A DNA stretch of 64,000 bases from positions 51,016,473 to 51,080,472 of the forward strand of contig CM067592.1 of NCBI GenBank assembly GCA_034336665.1, read 5' to 3'. The notes under the pieces are model-generated. The model saw nothing but the letters and a program-made list of their open reading frames with translations, did no database searches and was not told the origin of the DNA. Every line of letters starts with the position of its first letter. Position 1 is the first letter of the stretch. This document shows positions 24,301 through 37,639 of this stretch, one piece after another. Made by a program: the position numbers and the translations under genes. This DNA comes from Luscinia megarhynchos (taxonomy: Eukaryota > Chordata > Aves > Passeriformes > Turdidae).

Positions 24301-26480
24301 CTAAAACAGTCTTTACGTAAAGACTGGCCTGCAGATAGAATTTGCACAAATTAGGTTGCTTGCCATATTAGTGCAGAAATATCTGCATATGCTGAAGGCT
24401 GAGAGACACAGACTGAGTGAAAAAAATTCCACAACAAAAGTAGGGTTTTGGTACAGATCTAAGAATAGTCAGGTATCTGTGACGTCTTATTTTTCCCTTA
24501 TGCACATATCTCTAACACCATTTGAAATAACTCTGAAAATATTTAATCATTTCTCTTAAATTAATTTTATTTTTCCCGGAGATAAAAAGGATAAGATATG
24601 ACTTGAGACATTTGCATACTGATGAGCACTCATTTTTAAAAGAGTGCCTTACTGTCTATCTTTAACACTGCATCACTTTCACAAGACGTCATCTCCCTCA
24701 TTTAGTCATTTTCAGTGACCCCCAAAGATATAAGAGTCAGAGTCTGAACAGTGGGGTAATAAAAGAGGGGTTCAGTTTATAAGAAAACTCTGTCAGACAG
24801 ATTTAGCAAGGTTTTCCCATGAGGGTTCCAGCAGTGCTGGCAACACAAATAGTATAGGCAGACCTCGGTTTCCAGCTGCCAGACCTGTTTGCTGCCCACC
24901 CCAGATTACTCACCTGCCTGCCCCAAATTCATTGTAGATCCATTCAATTAAGGTGCTTTTAATCAAACTGTCCAAATACTCACATTCCTATGAGACTAAC
25001 TGCTTACATACGTCCCAAATTTTGCACTGCAGCAAACCTGAGGAATAAAATCTTGGCATTTAAAGGATTCTGACTGCCTTTGTGGCTGTTTTGTGAACTT
25101 ATACTGATACATACTGATAGTTCAAAGAGGAGATGCTGAAGTGATCAGAGTCCTTGCTGAGAGGAGTGGACCATCTTCTGAGCCCTTTTGGGGGCTTGGT
25201 GTTGCGTTTGCAGCAAAATTCAGAATCCAGAAGTTCAGCAACCACAGAAAGCCTGAGGGCTGTAGCACTTCTGCTCTTTGAACTATATCTGCAGCTGTAG
25301 TTTTGAGTATACGACAAGTTCCTAAGAACTTTGGGGGAAAGAGGAAAGGGACGTTTCTTCAGCTGGAGGATCAGTTTCAAGAAAATAAACTGCACAATTA
25401 CCGACTACAAGACAATCAGGACAAAATCAATTTGGGGACTTTTTATATTGTTGTTGTTATTTTAAATTATATGTAGAAAAGACTAGGCTGCACTTTTCTG
25501 CAGGAGGAGATTGTGGGCAGAAATCTCAGCAGCAATGTATAGCTTGGTACTGTCTGTTCTGGCTTCACAGGACAGAGACAAACAAATTTTAAAATAAGGA
25601 GACAGAAAGAAAGAAAGGTTTCTTCTTCACAGTCCTTTCAGATAAAAAGCACTTAGTAAAACAAATATAAAATAATTGGATTCTTTTTTTTTTGTTTTCT
25701 TTGCTCATTCTCTAGCTAAGTATTTGATTTAGTAGCTCTCTAGTATTTCCAAGTAAATATGTTGATTAGCAAAAAAGTGGCTTTGCCTCTACTCTGAGAC
25801 AATCACAAAAGCACATTGGGTGTTATTTCATTGCTATGTATGGTACAGTGAAATCCGTGAAATTCTTATAATATAGATCAAGGACACAAATTAGTCAGAT
25901 TGGTCTGGACTTCCTTTTTATTGAATTCATTACACCATACAGTATTCTTTGTCCCCAAATTCCTGTGCTTTGGTTTTCCCAGAATAAAGAGTTTTTATCA
26001 AAACACTCTAGAGTATATTTTTTGTATTTTTCAGGAAAGAAAAAAAATCTCCTGTAGTGAATTTCCATTAGAACATAGATTTTTAAGTGTCAAATGTACA
26101 GTCTTCCGATATTGTTTTTTATAATTTTGAAAATTACTTTGATCTCCCTAGAAGTCTAAAGGATTGTTGAGCAAAAAATTGTTTTTAATTTTCAAAGAAT
26201 TGCTTTACAATTCTCGGAAATACTGTGTTCCCTATGTTCCCTAGGTGTTTCCAAGTAACTTATTTTTGTCCCACGGATCTCAATCAGCAGCACTTTGAGA
26301 TGTGAAAATATCACTGAAAGGCAACACCTGCAGTATCATTTCTGTAAAACATAATTGTTTATTGGTCAGTCACACCTAGATCCATATAAGAGATTTTCAT
26401 TCAAATAAGTTCTAAGAAATAATTTCCACTGTTATTAATTCACCATAAAGTATTCATACCTATATAAATATCCCACAGGT
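21313..26480. other. Unique non-coding DNA with uncertain open frames
   Basis: No gene is recognised. Two minus-strand open frames stand out only by length: 153 codons at 22155-22616 and 98 codons at 25099-25395. Neither shows a domain, signal peptide or strong splice context, and both are unassigned. A short stretch at about 23575-23660 recalls a very old amniote interspersed repeat (a CAGCAAGTGTTTAAGC-type core). The remainder is AT-rich unique sequence. Confidence 0.45.
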
Positions 26481-26538
26481 GTATATATATAAATATATAT
26501 TTTAAAAAATTAAAAAAAAAAAAATATATATATATAAA
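26480..26538. repeat. AT-only low-complexity tract
   Basis: Almost every base is A or T: a TATATATA run, a poly(A)-like centre, and a second TATATATATATA run. The two TA runs can pair with each other, so the tract is a potential hairpin or easily melted DNA. No other function is evident. Confidence 0.9.
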
Positions 26539-29500
26539 GTAGACAGTCTTATTTTGGTAATGATTGCAATTTAGGGTCCTTTAGGCAAATAAATAGGTCC
26601 CCCTATCTCCCAGCTGCCACATCATAAATTACAGCAATCCCCCTACACTGCTCCAGATCCTAGTCCCTATTTCATAAACAACAGGAACTAGAAACTTAAG
26701 AATTACTTGTGAGTATCTACTTCTCATGTGCAAAAATAAAGTTAACAGATAGGCTTTCACTGTATTAGAGGAAGAAAAAGAAATGCTCTTATTAGTATGT
26801 TTCCTATGCTTTTAAAAATTCTGAACAAAATGTATGACTCCCCAGATTATATCCAAGGAAAAAAAAGAAACATCTGTGGCTCAGGTAAGTGGAAGATTAA
26901 AAAGGAGCAAGAACCTTCCATGGTATGTAGCAGTGCTTTAATGAGCATTAACTAACACACCAAGTATGTTTCCTAGAATGAAATTATTTCCCCAGTTTAT
27001 TATCATTGGCACATGGTTTCTCACTGGCCATTGGAGTCCTGCTTTTTGTATGAATATTAAGTTTCTTACACCAATTTTTTTTTCAAAGTCCAGGGCACCT
27101 CACAGTTTGATCTTTTGGCATAAATGCAAATTTGGTGTTTATGTACACATAGTATTGTATATTATTTATTGTATTTGACAGATTTTTAATTTGCATTTAA
27201 CAGTTGCTATTGGCCATTACACCCAATGAAAAAAAGTAAGATGTTGAAGACTCTTTAGTGACTTAGTAACAGCTAAAGCAGATGGCAAATGTTCTCCAAA
27301 GTGCCTTGTTGGTAAAGAGTCTTTAAAAGGCTTTTATGAATTCGCTCTAAGTTTTGAGGTAGGCAAACAAAGGAGAGGAAAAATAATGCTAGACTATGGC
27401 AGAAATGTTGTATGAAAATTGTCAAACATGGAAAACAGAAATTTAAACTCTTAACAGGATATTGCAACATTCTACAAGAAATGTTTTCCCCATTAGTGGT
27501 ACATATAAAACACTGTATGTATTCATGAAGCATCACATTTAGTACAACTGGTTTTAAAAGTGTATAATTGTATTTTTACAAATCATAAGACAGAGTGTAG
27601 TAGTACCATAAATAATTTAAATCAAATTACATTTGTCAACTAAACCAAAAAAGTGCCTTTAATTGTACACTATTCTTGACCCCTTTTTATTATGTTTTTC
27701 CCCTTGCTTGTGGACTGGTAAAAATCAGTATTCTTTAATTAATCTCTCTGTCATTAGAATAAATTAATAATGCCCTACCATGTTTCCAGAGGAAGGAAGG
27801 GACTTTTTTATTTCCATTTAATCTGATACCAAGGGTGCAGATAGCATAGGGTAAAAACGTGCTTTAACACAAATATAAATTGTCATGGAAAAATACCAAA
27901 ATCAATACAAAAGCATGTCAATAATTAAAAATGCAGTAAAGAATTTTTTTTTTTTTTGTCATTATAATGGTCATGACATTTATGAAAACTTCTCTAGTTG
28001 TGTCAGCTCACATGACAGAGCTCTTCTGCCATAACACCAGCATCACTGCAGGTCACGACCAACACACCCAACAACATCCCCTCAAACTCCATCAATTTCA
28101 GATTACCATTTTTATTGTCTGGAAAAACCAAAGAATTGACAAACCCAAAGGTGGATCCAAGGCAGGAGGTGACAGCAGCTTTCTGTAATCTCTGTGATTT
28201 TCCAGCAGCTGTGCCAGGGAGTGTGGCTGCAGCTGGACTGTGGAGAGTGGGCTCAGCTGCTCCTCAGTCACATCAGCTCTCCTGCTCGCTGCTGTGAGCC
28301 CTTGTCTCAGTGTGGTCACCTGTGGTCACACCCAACAGCTGTTTCCACAGTCAGTGATTGGCACTGGATTTACTTTACTGAACTGGACCCACGCACCACT
28401 CTGGAGTCACAGCTTCCCTATTTCCTTTGTTCTCCTCAGACATACAAAGACCTCAGGGGACTTTGGGGACTTACAAAATGATAAGAGTAGAGAAGAATCA
28501 TTCTCTACTAAGTCACAGCTTTGTATTATGCTCCAGTGGTATCAAAAGCCAAGAAGTCCTGTGTGAGAAATGCTGCTGTCACGAGAAGGCTCTGAGCAGC
28601 TTATAGGAGGAACATCAGAATAAAGGCATCTGTGTGTGAGTTGTGATACCATACATTCTTCTAATCCCCTTAAGTAGACATCAGGCTCCTCTGATTTCTG
28701 CTTACATGTCTTCACTCTCTCTTTACACATCCCTCACTTTGCTGCACAGGACTTACTGCAAGAAAACATCAGGTGTGTAAATTTGTTTGTTTGCAGCATT
28801 TTCACTATTTTCTGGGTGAAGACATCTCACTACAGTTCTGACAGCAAAACTGCCAAACTGCTTTTTCATATAGTATGAAATCTCTCTTGAGTTGTTATGT
28901 CCATGAATTTGTAACTGTGCATGTTCAGCTGGTGCCTTCCAGAGACTGAGCATCTTCCAACAGCAACCTAATATTGGCATTCGTATATTCAAAAGAAAAT
29001 GTGACCAGCCAAGACCTGGGAGGGCCTCAGAGATAAAAACTTTCTGGTTAATGCAGAGCAACTATTCTTCATTAATTCCTGTGGCTGAAATGTACAATTC
29101 CCCAAGAAAAATTCATAAAGGTAACTGGTGAGCAGCAAGAAAGCTTTAAGAAACCAGTCTTAGCCTCAGAGTTTTCTAAGTTTTTTTGTTCATAAATTTC
29201 ATTTAAAAATTTTTAAATGAACACAAAAAGAAGAATCTAAGCAAATGTTAATTTTATTATACTTGCAGATTAATTGATTTGCAGCAACTCAAATATTTCC
29301 ATTTGACACAAAAGTCAGGAGCAGTAATAATACAATAAATTCTGAAATACTGGCAGTGATTATTTTTTGGTCATACATAATTGAATTTTCAGTCTGGTAT
29401 TATAAGTCTTATTTCAGAAACTCTAAAACCTTGCAAATTTTTTTTATTTTATATTGGATTATACATTGATATTTTTCAAAAAAATACTTCAAAGAATGTT

Positions 29501-32500
29501 TCTCAAAAATAGTCTTCAGACATCCCACAAGAAATAAGATAAGGAAATGGAAATGGGAGTTTGAGGAGCTCTTGTAAGGAAGCAAGAGGCCTGTTGGGAA
29601 GATGTAAAAGCAGAAAAATGGCACAGGAGAAAACAAACAAATAGACATGTAAAGATGCAAGGGAGGCCATGTTTTCCTGTTGTGATCCTGAGGCAGAGGA
29701 GATATTAATCAAACACAAAAATTCCTTGTGTAATTGCATTCATTCAGACAAAAAGTCCAAACAGCAAAAGCCAACAAACTAAAACCCATCAGCATGAAAC
29801 TTGGAAAGATCTAAGTCAGCCTTTGCCTCCCATCTCTAAGTGCTGCAACAGAATTACAAAAAGATGGCATGTGCTATCCTTCAGTGAAAGGGTGGGCCTG
29901 GCCTGTGTGAAAGTAAAAGGCAAAAGAAATATGTATGGAAAAGGGGGCAGCTGAGTGACAGAGTGATGGAGAGATTATTCACCAGCAAGAACTATATACT
30001 CACTACATCTGTGAATCTTTCTCAGGTGCATGAATTAAGTATCTTTGCTCCCATATGTGTAACAAAGCCCCCAGATGACAACAGAGAACTTGCTTGCACT
30101 GTGGAGTGTGCATGAGAAGGCAGTTTTCTCACTGATGCTCATAAGATTACAATAAACACTATTTCTGGATATTGATCCCTGGTCCCTACATAAGCAGCCA
30201 CTTCTGCCTGCCAACAGGCTGCTGTTTTCTGGACAAAATTAATGATAGGCTAGCACCAGCTCTGCCTTGAAGCTCTGTTATACCTTTCTGCAGCAGCAAA
30301 GGCAGTTCCTGGAGACACACACTGGATTATTAACCAGAAATGTAGTTTTGAGCAGCTCTTTGGAGCTGCTGGAATGAACCATAACCAGTGATAAAGAATC
30401 ACCCAGAACTTCAGAGGAAACATCTAGGGGCTAACAGAGATTAAATGTAAAGGCAAATATAAAGCAAAGGATTCATTCTGCATGCGATACCTTTACCCTC
30501 TTGGATTTTGTTTTCTTTTGCTGCTTCTTGCTTTTCAGCAATTAAGATTAATTCCCTTGCAAATACTTTTAGATCTCTCTCTATAACAGCCATACTAAGG
30601 TATTCTGGTGGAAAGAAGAAAAGTGCCCCCAATTCAAAGGCACAAGGATCAGCTCCTTGTGTATCATGACAAAGATGTCCATTCATACAGAAAGCACAAG
30701 AAAGCTTCAATTGATTATTTTGCATCCCCACACTCCAAGAAATGCCAGCCAAATTAACACTTACCAAAGTATGCAGTCAGTGCCTCTGGTAGAGAAATGC
30801 AACATTTCCCCAAGCCAGTTAACTTGTCTGTCTCACACAAGTGTGAAAGCAACAAATCCATAATGCTTTGCTAAAATACTACCCACTAAATGCAGGAATA
30901 ATTTTGCATCTGGGGTTCTCTGTAGGCTTTACTTGATTTTATTTTTTTCTTTTATCTCCATTTAAGACATTTTTAGGAGCAATAAACTGTTCAAAAAAAG
31001 CTAACCCATAAATTATGCAGGCTTTGAGAGAAACACCAGAGTTAGTGACCACTCAAAAAAAAAACAACCAACAAACCAACCAGCCAACCAAGCAAAAGAA
31101 CCTTAAAATTCCATAACTAATAGTCTGTAAATGAATGAAAAATATATGCTTCAACCTTGTCATTACTTTGATCTATAAAAAATGGCTACAGTCTTAAAGT
31201 TTTATTAGCAGAATTAGAGAATTAGAATTAGAAGCAAACAATTGTATGGTGCAAAAGAGGTATATCCTTTCTTCCTTCTTGAGGTCAATTGGCTTTTTTA
31301 GCACCACTATCTTCATAACTGCTGTTTGATGAATCAGCTTTCCTGCTAACTAGAGGTGCAGATCCATCATCTAATGAAAACACTCTGCATTTTATGATTC
31401 CCTGGACTGTAGTTCTGCATATTAAAATAGAATTTCAATCTCAGTGTAAGAAATAAAATCAAATCTAGCATCTGTGGTTTGAAAAGAATAGATAAAAATG
31501 ATGCTCATTTAATTTTAAGAGTATTTTTTAATGTTAGAGAGTATAAAAAGAGTTCCTGGATGTAATTTTAAAATGTCTATACATTAGAAATAAATCAGTA
31601 GAAAACCGCAAAATTGTGCAGTACGTGAAGTATTTCATTAAACACACAAATTTGATTGCAAAGAGTTTCATGTCCTAATTTAAAAATAACAGAATTACAG
31701 TTTTACCATTTATTATGTATTGGTTTCATCAGCACAAAAAATATGTATGTATTAGGAATGCACTTATCTCATTAATCTCCTTAGGTTTCTTAACAGTTTT
31801 CTGAAGAAAAGAAAAAAAAAAAAGAAGTTGTTTAGTATGCCTCAACAGCACCTTATTTTTCTTAAAGCTGCTATTCATGAAAGAGACCAATACAGTCTGC
31901 TAGATAGTACTGAAAATGATGGGAATTTGGAGGAGCAACCAAATCTTCTTTCTTTCTGTTCACTGAGAAGACCCTTAACACTGTGATACAGGAAAGGAAA
32001 AACTTAACACTAGTGTTAAGGCAAAACAGCCTTATAAAGATTCTATGCATAAAGTCTACTTCATTTGCACAATCTTTTTTTTTGTCTGTAGTGGCTTTTG
32101 TTCCTCCCCTATAAATCAAGCAAAATTACTTCCCCCCAACCCCCTTTTTAGTCCCTCCTCATCTCATCCCAAGTTAATGTACATGCTTTCTCCTGCTGCT
32201 GAGCTCAGCTCTAGAAGAGACAAACTATGTCACTCTTGGTTTGCTGTTCCACCTAATTTTTGGTAATATTGTTTTCTAATAGATTTTTTTTTCTGTAATA
32301 ACCTAGGAATTTAGCATTAAAAGAGCAAGAAAATGATGCTACAAAGCATAAAACCAATTCTGCTTTTAAATTTTTTTTGTTTCCTTTTTACTCCTCTTTT
32401 TAAGAACAGCTACTTAGAAAGAGTGGTGTTTTCTGCAACAATACTCAGTGTTGCAAGAAATAGATGGATCTTTAACAATAAGTGCTAAATTTTGTCTAGA

Positions 32501-33804
32501 GCACAGGAAAAAGGCACATAAGAGGAACAATGTTCTAATAAGCTGAAATTTCTACAAATTAAGAAGTATATGAACATATTAATGGAAACTGTGACTGCCC
32601 AAAAATTTAAACTTATAAATGATGAAGTGATTTCTGAAAGGAAGAGTAAAGGGATTGAAAAAGCCTAAAGCTAATATTACAGATAGATGGACAGGTTTAA
32701 AGTGTTCTGTTACACATGTCTGCCTGCATTTAGAGACCACCAGGTCCTGAGTAGTTCTAGCTCAATAAAAATAAGGACTAGCTCAGATCAGCCTAACTGC
32801 ACAGCTGTCCACCTTCACATTCATATCCAGCATAGCCTGAGGAGCATGACACATCCTTCACAAAGGATCCTTGAATCAAGCTTTCCTAGAGTACAGTGAC
32901 AAAAAGGAACACAGTTTTTTGTCTAGTATTTTTAAATTTTCAGCTGGAAATTGTTAAAATTGGCGTCTTCTCCTGGGCAAAATCCTACCTGTACAAGGTT
33001 TGCTAGTGCTGCTACACTATGAAGAACAACATTTTGACTGCTATGATATTCAGACTCAGGCTAGTGAAATAATATTGCATGGTGTAAAGACAATTTAACT
33101 AGTGTTTCACAGAGCACTTTTAGAAGGGCAATTGTACAGACAGAAGAAGTTCTTGGGGAATATTTCATGGTGTGTTGCAATACTGCAGTGGCTCTACTTT
33201 CAGTAAAAGAGTCTCATAGGAACATGTATTTTGGCCACTGCTCTGGCTACTGCTTTGCATTGGAGAAACAGAAGTGTGTCCAAAGAGCTCTGGAAAGCAG
33301 GCTTGCACTCTAATTCAGTGAAGGACTTTTTAAAGTGCAGGATGTCATTTTGCCCTTGTACTTACATTTCAAAAGTTAAAAGATTTTGCAGAGTGAGTGA
33401 AAATAAGGTAAAATCCACATCCCACAGGCATAAAGACAGGCATTTCTTCTTTCCTAGGGAGGCAAGACTTGGTCTTTACTTGAACTGGTCAGAAAGGCAG
33501 TTTCAGAGAAAGATTTTTCAAAGGCCAGTAATAACCTTAGATCTTCTGACCTTGAGTACAAACAAACAAGCCTGGAAATGTATGCATATACAGAGACACA
33601 AACACAACCTAAACTTTCATATATTACTTCAACCATTTTCCAAACATGTCTGGCTATAACAAATAATAAGAAACATTATCTACATGCCCAGGCTATCTAT
33701 AAAATGTGTTATCATGTTTCCTTACTCCTTTCTTACATGTAAGTGTGCTGTTCACATACGCATGCTTACATCTGAAAAAGCTTTCCAGAATATTTGTGTC
33801 TGAA
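26539..33804. other. Unique AT-rich non-coding DNA with scattered simple repeats
   Basis: No gene is supported. A T-run lies at 27944-27957 and an A/CCAA-rich simple repeat at about 31052-31098. Overlapping open frames of up to 108 codons at 28098-28566 fall in a slightly GC-richer patch on both strands and have no recognisable features. The 142-codon frame at 33231-33659 (+) is also featureless. Confidence 0.5.
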
Positions 33805-33822
33805 ATATATATATATATATAT
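33805..33822. repeat. (AT)9 microsatellite
   Basis: A perfect dinucleotide run of nine AT units, flanked by ordinary unique sequence. Confidence 0.95.
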
Positions 33823-34349
33823 GTTAATTTATTCACATTTCCTGGATCTCAAAATCTTAGTGAATAGCTCTTATGTATGAAAGTAAGGAAATAAACTTTC
33901 ACTTCATTCTACAAATCCAGATTATTTCTCAAAGGCAGTTTCTCACCAGAATCAGGAACCCTTCCTGATAACATTTACTCTAGATGTTCCAAGAGTGTGA
34001 CCTCAAAGATTTACACTCTTGCTCAGAGTTGGTATTGGCAGGTACTGGCCCCGATGTCTAACTCACACCTGTTCTACCAAACCAGTCAGGTTTTAGGATA
34101 TAGAATAAGAGGATGAAGCAGAAAAAGAGTTCTATTTTTTCTTCATTCTCCTATATTTTTTTTAAATATCAATTTCTTATACTTAAGGCTCAGTGGAGAT
34201 ATTTTTTCTTTTTATTTTTAGCAGTGAATCCAAAAAATATGAATTTTCTGTCCATTTATAAAAGTAGATACCAATGCTGACATATCTTAACAAAGACCAC
34301 TACAGCCTTGCACAAATAATACAACTTTCAGGAGCTTCAGCCTCAAAAT
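33823..34349. other. Unique non-coding DNA
   Basis: No gene or repeat is seen in this stretch of AT-rich sequence leading into a CR1 tail. Confidence 0.5.
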
Positions 34350-34556
34350 TCTGAGTATGAGGAAGCCTGATAAGGCAAACCAAAAGTATCATGAGGGCAG
34401 TAAAACACTGAAACAAGGTATCCAGAGAGGCTGTAGGGTGTTCCGTATTGGAAATGTTTAAGATTTAATCAGGCAAGTCTCTGAATGAGAACTGCTTTGA
34501 GCATTAGAGTAGAGGAGATCCCTGCTGCCTTGAATTGCTGTGGGTGATTCAGACAT
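34350..34556 (+). mobile_element. CR1 LINE, degenerate 3' end fragment
   Basis: The order of blocks follows the CR1 end: a TGAGGAAGCC-like start, AAAACACTGAAACAAGGTAT, CCAGAGAGGCTGTAGGGTG, then TTGGAAATGTTTAAGA and GGAGATCCCTGCTGCCTTG. These match the CR1 ACTGGAACAGG...GAGAGGCTGTGG...GGAGGTGTTCAAG layout. Substitutions are many and the terminal octamers are missing. 5'-truncated and non-functional. Confidence 0.6.
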
Positions 34557-35140
34557 TTTAAATATTTTGGTTATATATACATTCAGACAGAAACCATATT
34601 TTAAAATTTCCCTGCAATAAATTTCCTTCTTTATCAAATTTATTACAGCTCAAAGTGATCCTGGTTTTACAAGGACAATCTAATTTGCACTTGTTAAGTT
34701 TCCTTAGAACATGTCATGGCCTTGTCTTGTAATCATGTGCATAGAAATCTTTATGATTTAAACTACAAGATCTTTCTAGTAGTCTGATTCCTTCATCAAC
34801 TAGACCTCAGCTTGCTTCCCTGGCAGGCTGTATGTCATATGGGCTGCACAATCTATGCATTTCATCCTTTGCCACAGACTATTGAAGCATTAGGAGAATT
34901 TTCCTTTTTTCTTCTTCCAGTGAGAAAAGAGATTGAGATCAATCATTCAAGTGTGACAAAAAAAGAAAAAGTTTTAGCACAATGGCACATTCATAGCCAC
35001 ATTATGCAATTAACTACAACGCAGTAACTGCGATGGAAGATTATTTTCTTATTGTAATATAAAAATTACCCTATGGGCTTTAGTTCCAAATCTAGGAATT
35101 TAATGTAAAATGTCTTCAAGAGTGAAACTGTTTTGAATTT
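34557..35140. other. Unique non-coding DNA
   Basis: No gene is seen. The open frame at 34812-35027 is featureless. Confidence 0.5.
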
Positions 35141-35378
35141 TCAGGTTGGTGGGGGTTTTCTGTGTTTCTTTGCTGTTGTTGTTTTGTTCATTTGTTTGTT
35201 TTTGTTGTTTGGTTTTTTTGCTGTTGTTGTTGATTTTGGTTTTGGTTTTTATTGTGTTTTTGTTGTTGGTTTGGTTTGGTTGGTTTGTTTTTGTCTTTTT
35301 TTCTTTTCTTTTTTTTTTTCCCTGTGTTCTTGTTTTTCTTTGTGGGGTTTTAGTTTGGGTTTGGGGTTTTTTTCCTTT
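35141..35378. repeat. G/T-rich strand-asymmetric low-complexity tract
   Basis: For about 240 bp the + strand is almost all T and G, with few C and very few A. It consists of irregular TTG, GTTTT and GGTTT units, a T-rich centre and a TTTGGGGTTT-like end. The two long open frames across it (35133-35390 and 35146-35397) encode runs of F, V, L and W that imitate membrane segments. They follow from the composition and are not a gene. Confidence 0.9.
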
Positions 35379-37520
35379 GATATTATATAATATTTAGGGC
35401 TTAAAAATCATCAAAAACTACTTCCTAACTGTTCACAGGGTGTGTCAGTTTTTATTTGTGAATTAAAATGACAAAGTCGTAAACTTTTGTAACTGAAAAT
35501 CGTGAATGCACTAATTTCTTGTGGGAATTGTTGTGGAAATCAAAGATGGGAGACAAGGATGGCTTGCCACCACGATGATTTCAAAATAGAATAACTTCTG
35601 TTTCCCACTCAAATAGCCCAGATGAGAAAGGGTGGCAGCACTCTTTCCTCCAAATAACTTATCTATAAAGTGCTGAGTTTACAGATATTTTAAAATGCTA
35701 CCATGTGAATAATATTCCTGTGTACATATTCTTAGTTTATGGGCACTTGCCATATGGCATTCCTGCAGTTCAGCCTTTTTTTTTTTTTAATGTGCAGTGC
35801 ATGTGCTTGTGTCAGTCTCTCCCTACTGAATTCTGCTCATAATTAATCTCTCAGTTCACGTAATCACATCCTCTGTATTCTCTCCTAGAGAAGTAAGTGA
35901 GTTCTCAGGGGTGCAACATCTTAGGCTTTACTTTTCTCTGCCCATGTTCAAGAATGCTAATGTGATTCTCTGAATTCTCAGCAAAGAAACTGAGGATTTA
36001 TAGTAGTCCTTCTCTTTCCACTGATGGGATCTTCTTCCTTAGGGCATGACCTTGCAAAGAATTGTTTCATTTTAATGCACCCCCTTTTAGAAGAGAGCTT
36101 ACCTGTTTCCTCAGCCTGATGTAGGTACTATTACAAGGGGTTTCCATGGATACTGACATCAGGGGGAAATGAAAGATGGCTGTCCTCCTTTCTAACCCAC
36201 AGGAGTTTCTCACTGTTGCTATGGCAAAGCTTACAGATGTTGCTGGTGTTGTTTTGCATAATCTGATTTAAAACCTACAGTCTGGGCAAGCATATTCTTT
36301 AGGGATTGGTAAATACTTCTTAGAACAAGCAAAATGTTGTAATTGATAACAGTCTTAGAAGTTTTCTCAAACTCCAGGATAATATGTAAGATGAATGGAT
36401 TCTTTTACTAAATACACTTTTCTGTGGGTCTCTCTCAGAGCCATAAATCGAATATTCAAAAGAATTAATCTCACTACCTTCTGAAGTTCTCTTATAGCAT
36501 CTCTTATAGTATCTTATAGTTCTCTTAACAATGAATTTGAAATTAAACATCATAGATTTACACCAGCTACCCCATATATATAAAAGTAACCCTCAAGATA
36601 TAAACCCACATTTTGAAATTTCCTCATTATGGACCTGGATCAATGACCAGGTAGAAGGAAGTACCTCAGCCTATCTAAGCAGTATGTGAAGATGTTTGCA
36701 AAACCCAAGTTAGATATTAATGATAAAAAGAAACAGCATTTTAACAACTTAATATCAAGTACTCACTTTTTGTATTATATAGCCTTTATTTTACTCATCC
36801 TATACTTTGATCAGGAAGGTTTTTCTGAAACATTCCTGTATTTAATAAAATGTTTTCTTTAAAAAACTTAAACACCTTTCCTACTTTTTCCTATACACTA
36901 GAAAAAATAAAACCTTTTTCTCTTGAGATCACAAACATTTCAAGTGGCATAGATCGGACTCCTTCAGCAGTTAAGATTTACTGCGTGTGTCTCAGGACTT
37001 GGAGATGGATATAGGATGCTCTGCCAAAATGAAGAAATTGAAAATTGGTAGAAGAAAAAACTGGAAGGGAATACTAGTCAAAGAAGAGGTCTGACCTCTC
37101 CAGTGAGGTATTATTTTATCATTTTATGTCACCTTGATTAGTCTGTTTGCTTGAATCTTCTGTGCGCATGTTTTATTGTTTTATTTCCCATCCTGGTCAA
37201 AAAGGGCACATTTATTGTTTAGTAAGCAGAATTAGGTTGGCTGCAGCTTACATAGTCAATAGCAGTCAAACACTAAGGTCAGTGTCTATCACATCTCGGA
37301 AAAATTGGGGTTAGAGCAGGTGAAATTATCATTCAGTTTTGGTTTTATGGCTCTAATAGAACGCCACAGAGTCCCTGACCCCTGCTGCCACTCATGTCTT
37401 GCTCTAATAGCAATACATGACCTTTGACACTCAATTAAAACAGGAAATAAAGCAAAGAAGGGGCCAGTATGCATGTTTGGCCAATCTGGGCTTTTGGAAC
37501 AAAAGGTCCTAATAGACATT
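35379..37520. other. Unique non-coding DNA
   Basis: No gene or clear transposon. The open frames are short and featureless. A small local repetition of CTCTTATAG-like units lies at about 36486-36530. Confidence 0.5.
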
Positions 37521-37639
37521 CAAAGAAGGAGGAAGAGGGCAAGATGGGAGGGCAGGAGGGAGAGATAAAAGGGGGGAGGAGAAGGGAAAACAAAGCAGGA
37601 AGGGAGGAAGAAGTAAAGGGACAGAAAAAAGAAAAAAAG
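37521..37639. repeat. Long purine tract on the + strand
   Basis: About 120 bp are nearly all A and G, with irregular GGGA, GGAGG and AGAAA units and only a few interruptions. Long purine:pyrimidine tracts can form triplex (H-DNA) structures. The open frames on either strand here (E/G/K-rich on +, S/P/F-rich on -) are produced by the composition. Confidence 0.9.

Noticed and set aside
33231..33659. 142-codon open frame
   Set aside because: No recognisable domain, low-quality start context and no supporting neighbours; consistent with chance.
35133..35397. Hydrophobic open frames resembling membrane proteins
   Set aside because: They are translations of a G/T low-complexity tract, and two overlapping frames look equally hydrophobic.
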